Origin: Marinobacterium_D sp050908845
GTDB lineage: Bacteria; Pseudomonadota; Gammaproteobacteria; Pseudomonadales; Balneatricaceae
Direction of reading: 5' to 3'
DNA length: 64,000 nucleotides
NCBI RefSeq assembly: GCF_050908845.1
Contig: NZ_CP194171.1
Location: 2,542,001 to 2,606,000, forward strand
The notes below the pieces were generated by a model. That model had not been told where the DNA came from, did no database searches, and saw only the letters and a list, made by a program, of their open reading frames with translations. Below, piece by piece: positions 1 to 9,873 of the stretch. A program made the position numbers and the translations under genes. Position 1 is the first letter of the stretch, and the number at the start of each line of letters is the position of its first letter.

Positions 1-2
1 AA

Positions 3-3000
3 CTGACCACCTGGCTTAACGAGCAGCAGCTCGCCACCCGTCGCAAGCTGTTGGGTATCGGTATCGTCTGCGGGCTGGAGGTGAGCGGTGGCGATGACAG
101 GATCAGCGTCAGCCAGGGTGTGGGTGTAACCTCCGCCGGCCACCTGATCTGTGTACCCGAAGATAGCCACTACGGCCGTTATCGACCCTACGCCCTGCCG
201 GTATCCACGGCAGTGGAGGACAGCAGTGATATCGATGAGATCGAGGTGGAGCAGTTGCTTCCGCTCGCCGACCTGCAGCTTTGGGAACTGCTGACCGATG
301 AATTTGAGTCAGCCCCCGGTGAGCCGGTTCCCCAGGCGCTCGATAGTGAATTCCTTGCCGACAAGGTGGTGATGCTGTTGCTGGAAGCACAGCAGCAGTC
401 GCTGAAAAACTGCGACCTTAACGACTGCGCCGACAAAGGCGCCCGGCAGCAGTTCGTGGTGCGCACACTGGTGTTAAGTGAAACCCGGGCCCGCGAGCTA
501 TGGCAGAGCGAAACCCTCGGCAGCGCCGAGCTGGAACCGAGGGACCTGAACTGGCAGGCGATCCGCGACCAGTTGCAGCCGCTGGCCATGGGCCGGTTGA
601 TCGTCAGCGCGGCTCCGCTCGGTAGCCTGGAGGAGGTCCGCAACCAGGCGGCGCAGCTGGTCAACCAGGGCTGGCAGTTGCTGAAAGGGCATCTGCAGGG
701 CAGTTTCGATGGCTGGGCCTACCTGTTGCGACAGCGTTTCCCCCGGGAGGTCTTCCCCACCGATCCCTGGGAGGAGATCAATCCCAGCCTGGCGGGCGCG
801 GCGCAGAATGCCAAGCAACTGATGGAGCAACTGCACAGCTACGACCAGCTCCAGGATGTGATCGCCTCCTATAATGAATTTCTCGATGCAGCCTGTGAAT
901 TCGATGCGTTGTGTTGCCCCGAAGAGCGGCGCTTTCCCTTTCATCTGCTGCTTGGCAAACCCAAGCCCCCCCAGGTTGCGACACAACCGGGTAACCTGCA
1001 GTTTTCCCAGGTGAATTTTAATCTGGGTGCAGCGCTGCCGACGCCGACCCTGCGTCATCCGTTCTATCCCAGCATGGCGCTACAGCAGCAGCGTCAGCAG
1101 TCGGCGCGGATGGTCGATCTCTATTACCGTACCTGGCTGCTGTTCCAGCGCTATCGGTCCGATAACCTGAGTGACAAGCCGCTGCGTATCCTGCCCAGCC
1201 GCCGCTTTGGCGAACTGTCGACCAAGGCGATTCCCTACTACTACGATCTGCGCCCGTTGGACGATCTGCATCGCAACTGGTCTCCCGATGCCACCCGGTG
1301 TGGTCGCATTGGCCGGGTGAACGGCTACGCCGTCAGTTCCACCGATCCGGATCCGTTAACCCAGGTGCCTAATGATCACGATTTCTACCGTATAGAGGGG
1401 CTGCTGGGTAAACCCCTGGCCGATACGCTCGGTTCACTCAAGTCGATGCAACGGGAGCTGGGGCTGAGTTTTGGTATCGAGCCGGTGTTTCTGCCGGTAC
1501 AGCCGGTGACCACCGATAAAGAGCGCGAAGCACACCTCGCGCTGTTGATGCGCAACCAGACCCTGCTGCGGTTGTTCAAGTGCAGAATCAGCGACCTGGA
1601 TGCACTGTTTTTACTAGTGCTGGCGGTGATTTTTCAGCTGCTCCTGTCCCTTGTCTACCTGCTGGCCCGCCTCGGCGGCCAGAAAGAGGGCAGTGCAAAT
1701 CGCGTTGAAGGTTTCGCGGTGGATGCAGTTATGGTCGAGAGAGTGGTCGCTGCAGGAAACGACTTCAATCTTGCCGCCAATATGATCGATCTGCAGAAAA
1801 CCAGCGCCGGCAGTGAGACCGCTGATTTTCTCCTCAAACAGGTACAGGACGGCCAGATTATTGCCGATGACCTGCTGCTGGCACTGGATGAATCCGAAGA
1901 CAGCAACGGCATCAATGCCGAGATCTACCTGCGCGCAAAACAGCAAACCAGCGGTGACCTGCGCGAGCGTATCGCTCAGGTGATCGGCGCCAATGCCAGT
2001 GAGCCGCAACTGGAACAGACCTACCAGTCGGCGCGGATGCTCCAGCACGCGGAATCTCTGTTGCAGCAGGCATCCAACGACAGTATCGCCCGTTTCGACT
2101 TCGACCAGTTTCAGGGCGAGCTGCAGGCACTGGATACCGCCTACCTGGCGTTGCGCCCCGAGGTCAGCACCGACAGCAATGACCAGAAAGCGATGCTGGC
2201 TTCGCTGGACAGCAACCTGTCGATGCTGAAAAAACTTTCGCAAAGCGCGCTGCTGACCAGCATGCGCAGCGAACTTACCAAGCGTATGAACGCCATTTTT
2301 GAACAGTTCAGTTTTGATGGCTACGTAGACCGCCACAGTGGCCTGGAACACCAGTGCGGTGTTACCAAGGGCGGTACCCTGGTACTGGCTTATACCCATA
2401 AAGCGCTGCTGTCGAAATACGCACCGGCTCCTTCGGAAACCGAACCGGAGATCAGCGCCGCCAACTTTGCCGCCGTGGTTTCCAACGCACATATCAGTAG
2501 CGGTGCGTTTAATCTTGAACTGGCCAGGAACGCCAACCTGGAAAACCTGGTCCTGGCCAACCGCACCGGTGGCATGGCGCTAACGGAGGCGGTAAGAAAC
2601 CTTAATCTCAGCTTGAGTACACCGGCAGAAAGCGGCGCGAGGGCGATCGCCGATGAGCTGTCGGTGTTCAGGCCAACCGCCGTTGCCGAGGATGATCCGC
2701 TCAACGACTTTGTGGTGGTCGCCGATTTCTGTCTGCCCACCTACTGCTGCGACAGTGACTGCGCAGACCTGGAGTTTGCCCGCCCGGCAAACGAGCCCGA
2801 GGCCGAGGAGCCTGCACCGACTACGAAAAAAATCGTCGTGCGTGGCTTCATCGTTGATGCCAGCTCTTCTGTAAACACCAAGGAGTTCCTGGCCATGAGG
2901 CGCGATACGGCCAAACCGCAGCCGATTATCGATGCCGAACTGGCCGTGGTCGATCGCAATAACAAGCCGGTCAGGGTCAAGATGGTGCGTGGATCTTTCA

Positions 3001-3173
3001 CCTTCTCGGTTGCCCCAGGCGAATACCTGTTACGCGCCACAGCGCCCGGTTATAGCAGTAGTGAGGAGCGCAGAAAAATCCTCGCGCCTTTGAACCGGGA
3101 TATGGTGATCCGCCTGGAACCGACAAAGAAGCGGGCGCCTACGGATCGCATCATCAATAGAAACGAGCAATAG
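3..3173 (+). CDS. eCIS-cluster large accessory protein, 5'-partial
   Basis: The reading frame is open to the left window edge, so the N-terminus is missing; at least 1056 residues are visible. The first possible in-window start has no ribosome binding site and upstream codons continue without a stop. The N-terminal half is soluble and mixed alpha/beta. One strong hydrophobic segment lies near residues 520-545 (LFLLVLAVIFQLLLSLVYLL), followed by a long helical region. The last about 100 residues look like a carboxypeptidase-regulatory or Ig-like beta domain ending in a Lys/Arg-rich tail. The next gene starts 13 bp downstream and the block continues with tape-measure, core-domain effector and AAA+ genes, so I infer a structural or membrane-linked accessory of an extracellular contractile injection system. 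I do not recognise the family itself, so the function is from context only. Confidence 0.72.
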   Translation: MTTWLNEQQLATRRKLLGIGIVCGLEVSGGDDRISVSQGVGVTSAGHLICVPEDSHYGRYRPYALPVSTAVEDSSDIDEIEVEQLLPLADLQLWELLTDEFESAPGEPVPQALDSEFLADKVVMLLLEAQQQSLKNCDLNDCADKGARQQFVVRTLVLSETRARELWQSETLGSAELEPRDLNWQAIRDQLQPLAMGRLIVSAAPLGSLEEVRNQAAQLVNQGWQLLKGHLQGSFDGWAYLLRQRFPREVFPTDPWEEINPSLAGAAQNAKQLMEQLHSYDQLQDVIASYNEFLDAACEFDALCCPEERRFPFHLLLGKPKPPQVATQPGNLQFSQVNFNLGAALPTPTLRHPFYPSMALQQQRQQSARMVDLYYRTWLLFQRYRSDNLSDKPLRILPSRRFGELSTKAIPYYYDLRPLDDLHRNWSPDATRCGRIGRVNGYAVSSTDPDPLTQVPNDHDFYRIEGLLGKPLADTLGSLKSMQRELGLSFGIEPVFLPVQPVTTDKEREAHLALLMRNQTLLRLFKCRISDLDALFLLVLAVIFQLLLSLVYLLARLGGQKEGSANRVEGFAVDAVMVERVVAAGNDFNLAANMIDLQKTSAGSETADFLLKQVQDGQIIADDLLLALDESEDSNGINAEIYLRAKQQTSGDLRERIAQVIGANASEPQLEQTYQSARMLQHAESLLQQASNDSIARFDFDQFQGELQALDTAYLALRPEVSTDSNDQKAMLASLDSNLSMLKKLSQSALLTSMRSELTKRMNAIFEQFSFDGYVDRHSGLEHQCGVTKGGTLVLAYTHKALLSKYAPAPSETEPEISAANFAAVVSNAHISSGAFNLELARNANLENLVLANRTGGMALTEAVRNLNLSLSTPAESGARAIADELSVFRPTAVAEDDPLNDFVVVADFCLPTYCCDSDCADLEFARPANEPEAEEPAPTTKKIVVRGFIVDASSSVNTKEFLAMRRDTAKPQPIIDAELAVVDRNNKPVRVKMVRGSFTFSVAPGEYLLRATAPGYSSSEERRKILAPLNRDMVIRLEPTKKRAPTDRIINRNEQ

Positions 3174-3186
3174 AAACGGGTGAGTC

Positions 3187-4518
3187 ATGAGTCGCCACCA
3201 GGTCGCCCGCGCTCACTTTAACCTGCGCTGTCAATCGGTGCCGGACAGGGAGCAGCGGCAGCACTGGGAGCGGCTATTCACCGAGCGTTACGCGCCGCTG
3301 ATTGAAAGGGCACTGGATCTGTACCTGCAAACACTGGATGACCCGGGCGTAACCCTTGAGATCGACCGCCTGCAGCTGGACCTGGGCCCGTTACCAGCTC
3401 CCTGGGATGAAGATGCGCTGGTGCTGCAGTTGTGTCGTCAGATCGCCGATCAACTCGGCAGCCAGCCCGCAAAGCATGATGACAACAGCTGGCGTTTGCA
3501 TTGCTACCTGCAATTCCTGCGTTGGGGGGGCTGGCCCACCGGCAGCCCCTTTCAAAACGCCGCTCAGCCGATGCAGTGGCTCAAAGATCATCCAGAGGCG
3601 GTTCGCCCGTTGATCGCATTGCTGCGAGACGAACGCAAGACTCTTTCCCTGTGGCAGCGGCTGGCCTGGCAACATGACGCCGAGGCGCTGGGTTGGCTGG
3701 TCGCTTGCGTGGCTGATCTGCTGCAAAGCCCCATTCCCAATTGGCAGGGAACGGCAACCAACCTGAGCAGCACCGAAGCCCGCGTCATTCAGTTATGGCT
3801 GCTCTGTCTTCCCGGCGTCGAGACATCGGCGCAACCGCTGGCTGAGCAATCAACGCATCAATTGCCCCTCGGGCAAACCGATACAGACCGCTCCGTTGGA
3901 TTCGCCGACACCCTGGCCCACCTGATGCGCCGCTTCGGGCACACTGATTCTCTCCGGGTTTCATCAGGCTCAGCCTCAGAGCTTAAACGGGAATCCGCTC
4001 AACAAGAGGTTGCACGGGCTGGATCGCTCGTCTCCCATGCCGGGGTGATCCTGATGCACCCCTTTATGGCCGATCTGTTTCGCCACTGCGGCTGGCTCGA
4101 TGGCAACCGGTTTGCCGCCGAAGATGCGCGCCTGGCGGCGCTCTTTGCCCTGCATTACGCGGCCACCGGCAAACAAAATGCGGACGAGGGCGAACTGACC
4201 CTGGCGAAATGGCTGGTGAACTGGCCGGCGCAACAGCCGGTTCCGCGATTATCGCCGCTGGAAGAGATACATTTGGAGGAGATCGACGCCTGTTTGCAGG
4301 CGATCATCAAACACTGGAGCGCATTAAAAAACAGCTCCGTTGACGCACTGCGAGAAGCTTTCCTGCAGCGCAATGGCAGCCTGCGGCCACAGGACGAGGG
4401 GCTGCGCCTCAGCGTTGAAAGTAGCACCCTGGATATCCTGTTGGCGCGGCTGCCCTGGTCACTGACCGCGGTACAGCTTCCCTGGCAACCACAGACGCTG
4501 TTTGTGGACTGGGGGTGA
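3187..4518 (+). CDS. Contractile injection system tape-measure-type protein
   Basis: This 443-residue protein resembles the CIS tape-measure family (Afp14-like). The N-terminal part has the typical pattern of a helix followed by a beta strand of the type VTLEIDRLQLDLGPL (residues about 57-71). The C-terminal part has the family hallmarks HAGVILMHPFMADLF, an invariant-like LREAFLQRNGSL stretch, and an ending of the type LPWxPxxLFVDWG. In known eCIS particles this protein runs inside the tube and sets its length or holds cargo. It is preceded by GGTGAG 7 bp before ATG, and its stop overlaps the next start (GTGA at 4515). It is on the short side for the family, which often has 500-1000 residues. 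The family call rests on recognising both ends. Confidence 0.85.
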   Translation: MSRHQVARAHFNLRCQSVPDREQRQHWERLFTERYAPLIERALDLYLQTLDDPGVTLEIDRLQLDLGPLPAPWDEDALVLQLCRQIADQLGSQPAKHDDNSWRLHCYLQFLRWGGWPTGSPFQNAAQPMQWLKDHPEAVRPLIALLRDERKTLSLWQRLAWQHDAEALGWLVACVADLLQSPIPNWQGTATNLSSTEARVIQLWLLCLPGVETSAQPLAEQSTHQLPLGQTDTDRSVGFADTLAHLMRRFGHTDSLRVSSGSASELKRESAQQEVARAGSLVSHAGVILMHPFMADLFRHCGWLDGNRFAAEDARLAALFALHYAATGKQNADEGELTLAKWLVNWPAQQPVPRLSPLEEIHLEEIDACLQAIIKHWSALKNSSVDALREAFLQRNGSLRPQDEGLRLSVESSTLDILLARLPWSLTAVQLPWQPQTLFVDWG

Positions 4519-7500
4519 GCATGCAGGCAAAAACCGCCGCGTTAGCCGTCAAGTCTAAAACCCACAGCCGCACAACACCGGTACAGGCGAAGCAGCCTCA
4601 GGGTTTAAAAAACGAGGCGGCCAAAGCACTGGGGCTTCAGCCTGGCTTGAAGACCGGTAAGCCCCAGGACCCATACGAACGTCAGGCGGATCACCTTGCT
4701 GACCGCACCGTCGCCGGAGAGCAGGCGCTGGGCGACAAGGTCACCCTGCTTAAACCGCAACTCGAAGAGACGCCTCAACGTCAGTCACAGCCCGAAGAGG
4801 AAGAGGAGAGCCTCCAGGCGCAAACGGAAGAGGAAGAGGAGCTTCAGGCCAAACAGGAAGAAGAGGAGGAAACGGTTCAGGCCCAGGTCGATGATGAGGA
4901 GGAAAACGTTCAGGCGCAGCCAAAACGCGAAGAGGAAGAGGACGAATACGCACCAGGCGATCTGCAGGCCAAAGCAGTGGAGGGTCGCCGCACGGGGATC
5001 GGTCCCGGCACGGCGTTTCGCAGGGCGCGCAGCCGAAGTGGCAGTCCACTGGAAAATCGGGTTAGGGACAGGCTGGAGGCGGCGTTCAACCGTGATTTCG
5101 ATGGCGTAAGGATCCACACCGATGACGCGGCGGTGGTTCTGAACCGTGAATTTGGCGCCCGTGCACTCACCGCCGGTGACGACATTTTCTTCAATCGTGG
5201 TGAATACAATCCCGAGACCCGCCAGGGGCTGCATCTGCTTGCCCATGAAGCGACCCATACACTGCAGCAACGCCAGGCAGAGGGTGTCGAAGCACCTTCA
5301 CGTACACAAAAGCTGCAACCAAAGATCGACGCAAACACCGACAGCTACCAGATCCGTCCGGAACTGCTGGAAGCGGTGGCCCACGCCCGCAGCCAAATCG
5401 GTAGCGTCAACGCGAAGCTCCAGGATGCCGAGGGTAATCGCCAGGGCTGGGAGCGGATCCGCACCTACTTCGATATCGCCTTTGGCGGCAAGATGCCGAT
5501 TCATCCTGATGTAATCCGCCGCATCAAAACCTACACGGACAAAAACGGCCAGGTTAAAGATATGCTGCCGCACTGGTGCGGCATCTTCGTCTGGTGGTCC
5601 CTGAAAAGTGCGGGGGTTCCGGTGCCGGACTGGAAGCTCGGCTGGACCTCATCCAAGTTCTTGCAGGCTCGCTCCAAGGGCGAGATACCCCAGAAAGGTG
5701 ACATCGCCTATCGCCATAAGAACAACCACTTTGCCATCGTATCCGGTGTGGATTTCAGCGGCCCCGGCGGCTCGGCGCGCATCGCTACGATCAACGGCAA
5801 TACCGCCGGGCAGGATAACCTGGGCGGTCAGATTGAGGAGCAGTTCGATCCTCTGAGCGGCTGGGACGTGTTTTACGACACCCTGGCAAAACTCGATATG
5901 CCGGAAGTGCCGTTGGTGAACACAGGTATTGAAACCGATGAGCTGGTGACGACCCCGGACAGTACCGACGAAGAGAAAGAGCCTGCATCCGAAGAGGAAG
6001 GGGAGCAGCCGGTCCCCACCGATACCTCAGCTACCGAGACTGAAACAACGCCGGTCACCGAATCGGCTAACAGCGAGGTAGCGCTGGAGTTACCCGAAAT
6101 CCCGGCTGCACCGCCGCATGAGCCGGTGGCAGCGGTCGATCCTCTGGCGCTTCAGGGCAGCTCCGACCAGATGGTGACCGAGGTAGCCGCGGCCTCGCCG
6201 TCGCAGGTTGCGCTGAGTGGCGACAAGTTAGGCGGTGCAGTCAGCAGCAAACTGAAAGCCGAGCAGAAACAGCAGCAGGATAACCCTCAGGAATTGACGG
6301 TAAACCTGGCCGGCAATGTTCAGGAGGGGATCACCCCGGCGGAGCAGCTAATGCCGGGGCAGGCGAAAATACCCGATTCAAAGGTCGATGCCGGCCCCAA
6401 AACGCTGACACCGGAGACCCATGAAAACCGAGGCCAGGCGCCGTCGAACCGGGCCAACGTTGACCGGATGGAGAAAAAAAGCCTGCTCGGTGGCTTCTTC
6501 GACTGGCTCAAGGCCAATTTCAGCCGCCTGGTCAACGGCCTGCCTACCTCGGATAACAACCTCAACACCAGTGCCGGTTCCCGTCAGCGAGTTGACCTCA
6601 GCGGTACTGCCGATCCGTCCCGGATGGCAGAGCAACGTTCAGAGGCCGGTGGTGCGCTCAGGGGCAAAAGGGATGAACTGACCGGACAGCTGCAGCGCAA
6701 TCCCGGCCAGGCCAACATCAAGGCAAAATCGGTTCAGAAAAAGCAGCGGGTAGAGCGCAAGCCTGAACCACAGGAACCGGTGACCACTGAGCCTGCGCAA
6801 GCGGCCCAGGACTACGCAGCAGCGTCGCTGCCCGAGGAGGTTCGCAAAAAAGCCGACGAGAAGCTCTCCCTCACCCTGGGACCCAAGTTAAACAAGGCAC
6901 AGACCGATACCGATCAGGCGGTCAGCAGCCGTGAGCAGGACGAGCAGCAGGCGATTGCCGATGCCGAGCGCGAAACCGCCAGCCTGAATCAGCAGGCCGA
7001 TGCCGAGCAGCGCCGGATCGTTATCGATAACCGGGGCAAGGTCGCCGGCAAGCAGAAGCAGGGGATCGAGCAGGCTTATGGTGAAGTTAACAGCTTCGAA
7101 AAACAGGCGGCGACGCAACAAAACAGCGGTAACGCAACCATTCGTACCAAGGTTAGTGGCGCCGAATCCCAGGCCGATAAACGCCTGGGTGAGGCAGAAA
7201 CCTTCGCCGCCAGTGAAAAGGCGCGCGGTGATCGTGAAGCCAGCGCCATCAAGGCAGACCTGAAACGCAAGGAACAGGATAAGGGCTGGTGGGACCGGGC
7301 GGTCGACTTCATCAAGGATGCGGTCAAAAAAGCCACCAAGCTGATCGACGATACCTTCAACGCCATCCGCAAAGGTGTAGCGAAGGTGATCAATGCCGCG
7401 AAGAAATTCGCGGTGGATACCATCAACGCGGCACGTAACGCGGTGGTCGGCGCCCTAAATTCTTTCCGGGACTGGGCCAAGTCACAGGTGACCACTTACC

Positions 7501-9830
7501 TGGGCAGTACCTTTCCCGGTTTGGCCCGGACCATCAACGGTGCCATCGATACGGTTGTCGACACCGCCGTAGCCGGGGTGAATCTGGTCGCCGATGGCGC
7601 CATTGCCGCCGTCGAAGTCCTGGCCGCGGGTCTGGCGAGCTTGCTGGATAAAATACTCGCCGCGTTCCAGACCGCTCTCAAGGCGGCGGTGCAGATTATC
7701 GGCGCTGTGATCACCGGCGACTTTGTCGAGGCGCTGAAGATCGCCATCCGGGCGGCGTGCGAGATTGCCGGTATCAACCCTCAGCCGATCTTTGATTTCT
7801 TTGAGCGGGCTGGCAAGCAGCTGCTGTCGATCCTGAAAAATCCGGTGCCGTTCTTCAATAACCTGGTGAAAGCCATCGGCATGGGGGTGCGCAGCTTTGT
7901 TAAAAACATCAAGCAGCACCTGATCAAGGGGCTTGTTGAATGGCTGACCGGAGCTCTGTCTTCGGTGCCGATTACGCTACCGAAAAAGTTCGATCTCAAG
8001 GGCATAGTGCACCTGGTGCTGCAGGTGCTGGGACTCACCTACGAAAATATCAAGGCGCGCATCATCAAGCGCTACCCCAAGGCGGCCAAGGTGTTCTCGG
8101 TGATCGAAAAGGGCGTGAAGATCATCCGTGTACTGATTACCAAGGGCGTGGTCGGTTTATGGACGCTGGTCAAGCAGACGCTCGGCAACCTCAAGGAGTT
8201 GGTACTCGGCGCCATCCGCGGATTTGTTATCACCACCGTGATCAAGGAGGCGGTGACCTGGCTACTGGGGCTGCTTAACCCCGCAGGCGCACTGGTCAAG
8301 GTACTGAAACTGCTGTTCGACCTGGTGAAGTTCCTGGTGGAGCGCTTCCAGCAGATCAAGGATTTCGTGCTATCGGTGTATGGTGCGGTCACCTCCATCG
8401 CCGCCGGGGTCCTGGGTAAGGCGGCCGCCGCGGTGGAGAACGCCATGGCCCGCAGCCTGCCGGTGGTGATCGGCCTGCTGGCGTCGCTGGCGGGACTGGG
8501 CGGTATTGGTGCCACGGTGCAGAAGATCATCAAGAAAGTGAGTAAGCCGATCAACAAGGTGATCGATAAGGTCGTCGATAAAGTAGTTAAGTTCGCGAAA
8601 AAGTTGATCAAAAAGGGCAAAGGCGCCGCGAAAGAACTGAAAGATAAAATAGTCTCCTGGTGGAAGGTGAAACGTAAGTTCACCGCTACCAACGGCGAAG
8701 GTCACACCCTGTTTTTTAAAGGCGGGGGAAAGTCGGCCAAGTTAACCATGCGCAGCAAAGAGCAGCCGTATCAGCAGTTTCTTAAAGACCTGGATGAAAG
8801 CAGCTTCACCAGTGAGCAGAAAGCACATCTCAAACAGGCGAAAAAAGTCGCCGCGCAAATTGATACCAAGCGCAAAGAAGCGGTGGGTGGCAAGGACAAG
8901 GCGGAAAAGGCCAAAAATGCCAAGGCCAAACAGGATGCCCTGGATGGGATGCTGCTGAGCCTGTCGGATTCGACCAAGCATTTGTTTGGTGAAGCCCTGC
9001 CGGAGTGGCAGGAGCCAAGCTATGGTGCCGCTAACAGTGCCGGTTTCGGGACAAGTATGGAGATTAGGGTACTCAGCAAGAACGGCGAGGGCTGGAAGCA
9101 GGGATCGTCTCCCAGTCAGGCCGCGCACGGGAGTTATGACGTGCTCAACCTGCGCCGCCAGTCCGGAGGGGCCAGCTTCTATGTCCGTGGTCACCTGCTT
9201 AACGACAATCTGGGTGGACCCGGGGTCTGGAAGAACATGACGCCGCTATCGCGCCAGGGTAACCACCAGCATGAAGCCCAGGTGGAGAGCTACATCAAAG
9301 CCGGTTTCAACAGCAAGGCGGTGCAGCGTTACAAGGTGGTGCCAACGTACAGTGGCCAGAGCAAGGGGCCGGCGCTGAAAAAGGCGATGGCCGACAAACA
9401 CCCGGCCCAGGCCGATACCTTCGCGAAGATTATCGACGCCGAGCAGAACGTACCCACGGCGCTCAGTATCGAGTCGGCCCGCATTGAGAAGAAGGGCGAT
9501 AAGTTCGTCGATAAAGAGAAAAAAAGCTGGACCATCAGCAACGATATTCAGCGCAGTGCCGATAAGTATTTCCTCTCCGACAGCCCCAAAATTGTGCCGG
9601 TGGCCGTTAACAGCCTGACCAGTGCGCAGCCGTTGAAAGAGTTTAAGCACCCGGGGATCAGCGACGAAGCCGATGCCATCTACAAAGCGGTGAAGGCGCG
9701 CAGGGATCAACGGGGCCCGATGTTCGGCACCTACGCTACGTTGGCCAGGGAAACGGTAGATCAGGGGGGTAGTCTGTCGGAGGCGAAGGCTAAACAGTGG
9801 AATCAGGATGGCTATATTCTGTTGAGCTGA
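4515..9830 (+). CDS. eCIS core-domain (DUF4157) multidomain effector with C-terminal nuclease
   Basis: This 1771-residue protein has several domains in order. (1) Residues about 1-90 are a basic leader. (2) An acidic E-rich repeat follows at about 90-145. (3) The eCIS core domain (DUF4157) spans about 175-255, with the zinc-metallopeptidase-like motif H244-E-A-T-H248. (4) A CHAP/NlpC-P60-like domain spans about 280-460, with Cys355 (HWCGIFVWW) and His405 (NNHFAIVSG) as candidate catalytic residues. (5) A Pro/Glu/Thr-rich linker follows. (6) An Ala/Gln-rich coiled coil covers about 760-920. (7) Amphipathic and hydrophobic helices cover about 930-1370 and could serve membrane translocation. (8) The C-terminus is a DNA/RNA non-specific endonuclease-like domain, with H1560 in GHLLNDNLGG and a downstream NxxH. 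It is likely cargo or effector of the injection particle. The start could be GTG 4515 or ATG 4521; the latter has a better-spaced G-rich site. No immunity gene follows. Confidence 0.88.
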   Translation: MSMQAKTAALAVKSKTHSRTTPVQAKQPQGLKNEAAKALGLQPGLKTGKPQDPYERQADHLADRTVAGEQALGDKVTLLKPQLEETPQRQSQPEEEEESLQAQTEEEEELQAKQEEEEETVQAQVDDEEENVQAQPKREEEEDEYAPGDLQAKAVEGRRTGIGPGTAFRRARSRSGSPLENRVRDRLEAAFNRDFDGVRIHTDDAAVVLNREFGARALTAGDDIFFNRGEYNPETRQGLHLLAHEATHTLQQRQAEGVEAPSRTQKLQPKIDANTDSYQIRPELLEAVAHARSQIGSVNAKLQDAEGNRQGWERIRTYFDIAFGGKMPIHPDVIRRIKTYTDKNGQVKDMLPHWCGIFVWWSLKSAGVPVPDWKLGWTSSKFLQARSKGEIPQKGDIAYRHKNNHFAIVSGVDFSGPGGSARIATINGNTAGQDNLGGQIEEQFDPLSGWDVFYDTLAKLDMPEVPLVNTGIETDELVTTPDSTDEEKEPASEEEGEQPVPTDTSATETETTPVTESANSEVALELPEIPAAPPHEPVAAVDPLALQGSSDQMVTEVAAASPSQVALSGDKLGGAVSSKLKAEQKQQQDNPQELTVNLAGNVQEGITPAEQLMPGQAKIPDSKVDAGPKTLTPETHENRGQAPSNRANVDRMEKKSLLGGFFDWLKANFSRLVNGLPTSDNNLNTSAGSRQRVDLSGTADPSRMAEQRSEAGGALRGKRDELTGQLQRNPGQANIKAKSVQKKQRVERKPEPQEPVTTEPAQAAQDYAAASLPEEVRKKADEKLSLTLGPKLNKAQTDTDQAVSSREQDEQQAIADAERETASLNQQADAEQRRIVIDNRGKVAGKQKQGIEQAYGEVNSFEKQAATQQNSGNATIRTKVSGAESQADKRLGEAETFAASEKARGDREASAIKADLKRKEQDKGWWDRAVDFIKDAVKKATKLIDDTFNAIRKGVAKVINAAKKFAVDTINAARNAVVGALNSFRDWAKSQVTTYLGSTFPGLARTINGAIDTVVDTAVAGVNLVADGAIAAVEVLAAGLASLLDKILAAFQTALKAAVQIIGAVITGDFVEALKIAIRAACEIAGINPQPIFDFFERAGKQLLSILKNPVPFFNNLVKAIGMGVRSFVKNIKQHLIKGLVEWLTGALSSVPITLPKKFDLKGIVHLVLQVLGLTYENIKARIIKRYPKAAKVFSVIEKGVKIIRVLITKGVVGLWTLVKQTLGNLKELVLGAIRGFVITTVIKEAVTWLLGLLNPAGALVKVLKLLFDLVKFLVERFQQIKDFVLSVYGAVTSIAAGVLGKAAAAVENAMARSLPVVIGLLASLAGLGGIGATVQKIIKKVSKPINKVIDKVVDKVVKFAKKLIKKGKGAAKELKDKIVSWWKVKRKFTATNGEGHTLFFKGGGKSAKLTMRSKEQPYQQFLKDLDESSFTSEQKAHLKQAKKVAAQIDTKRKEAVGGKDKAEKAKNAKAKQDALDGMLLSLSDSTKHLFGEALPEWQEPSYGAANSAGFGTSMEIRVLSKNGEGWKQGSSPSQAAHGSYDVLNLRRQSGGASFYVRGHLLNDNLGGPGVWKNMTPLSRQGNHQHEAQVESYIKAGFNSKAVQRYKVVPTYSGQSKGPALKKAMADKHPAQADTFAKIIDAEQNVPTALSIESARIEKKGDKFVDKEKKSWTISNDIQRSADKYFLSDSPKIVPVAVNSLTSAQPLKEFKHPGISDEADAIYKAVKARRDQRGPMFGTYATLARETVDQGGSLSEAKAKQWNQDGYILLS
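4783..4953 (+). repeat. In-frame acidic repeat of the eCIS effector
   Basis: There are five imperfect units of the form (S/L/V)QAQ or LQAK followed by EEEEE or DDEEE, each 11-13 residues. Such Glu-rich repeats upstream of the DUF4157 domain are common in eCIS core-domain proteins. It is a protein-level repeat, not an intergenic array. Confidence 0.75.
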
Positions 9831-9873
9831 GGATCTGGGTTGCACTGTCTCTAACCGAAGGAGGGGCCGTCGC

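Noticed and set aside
4783..4953. Possible CRISPR-like or microsatellite repeat
   Set aside because: The periodicity is in-frame codons for Glu and Gln in the eCIS effector, with no spacers.
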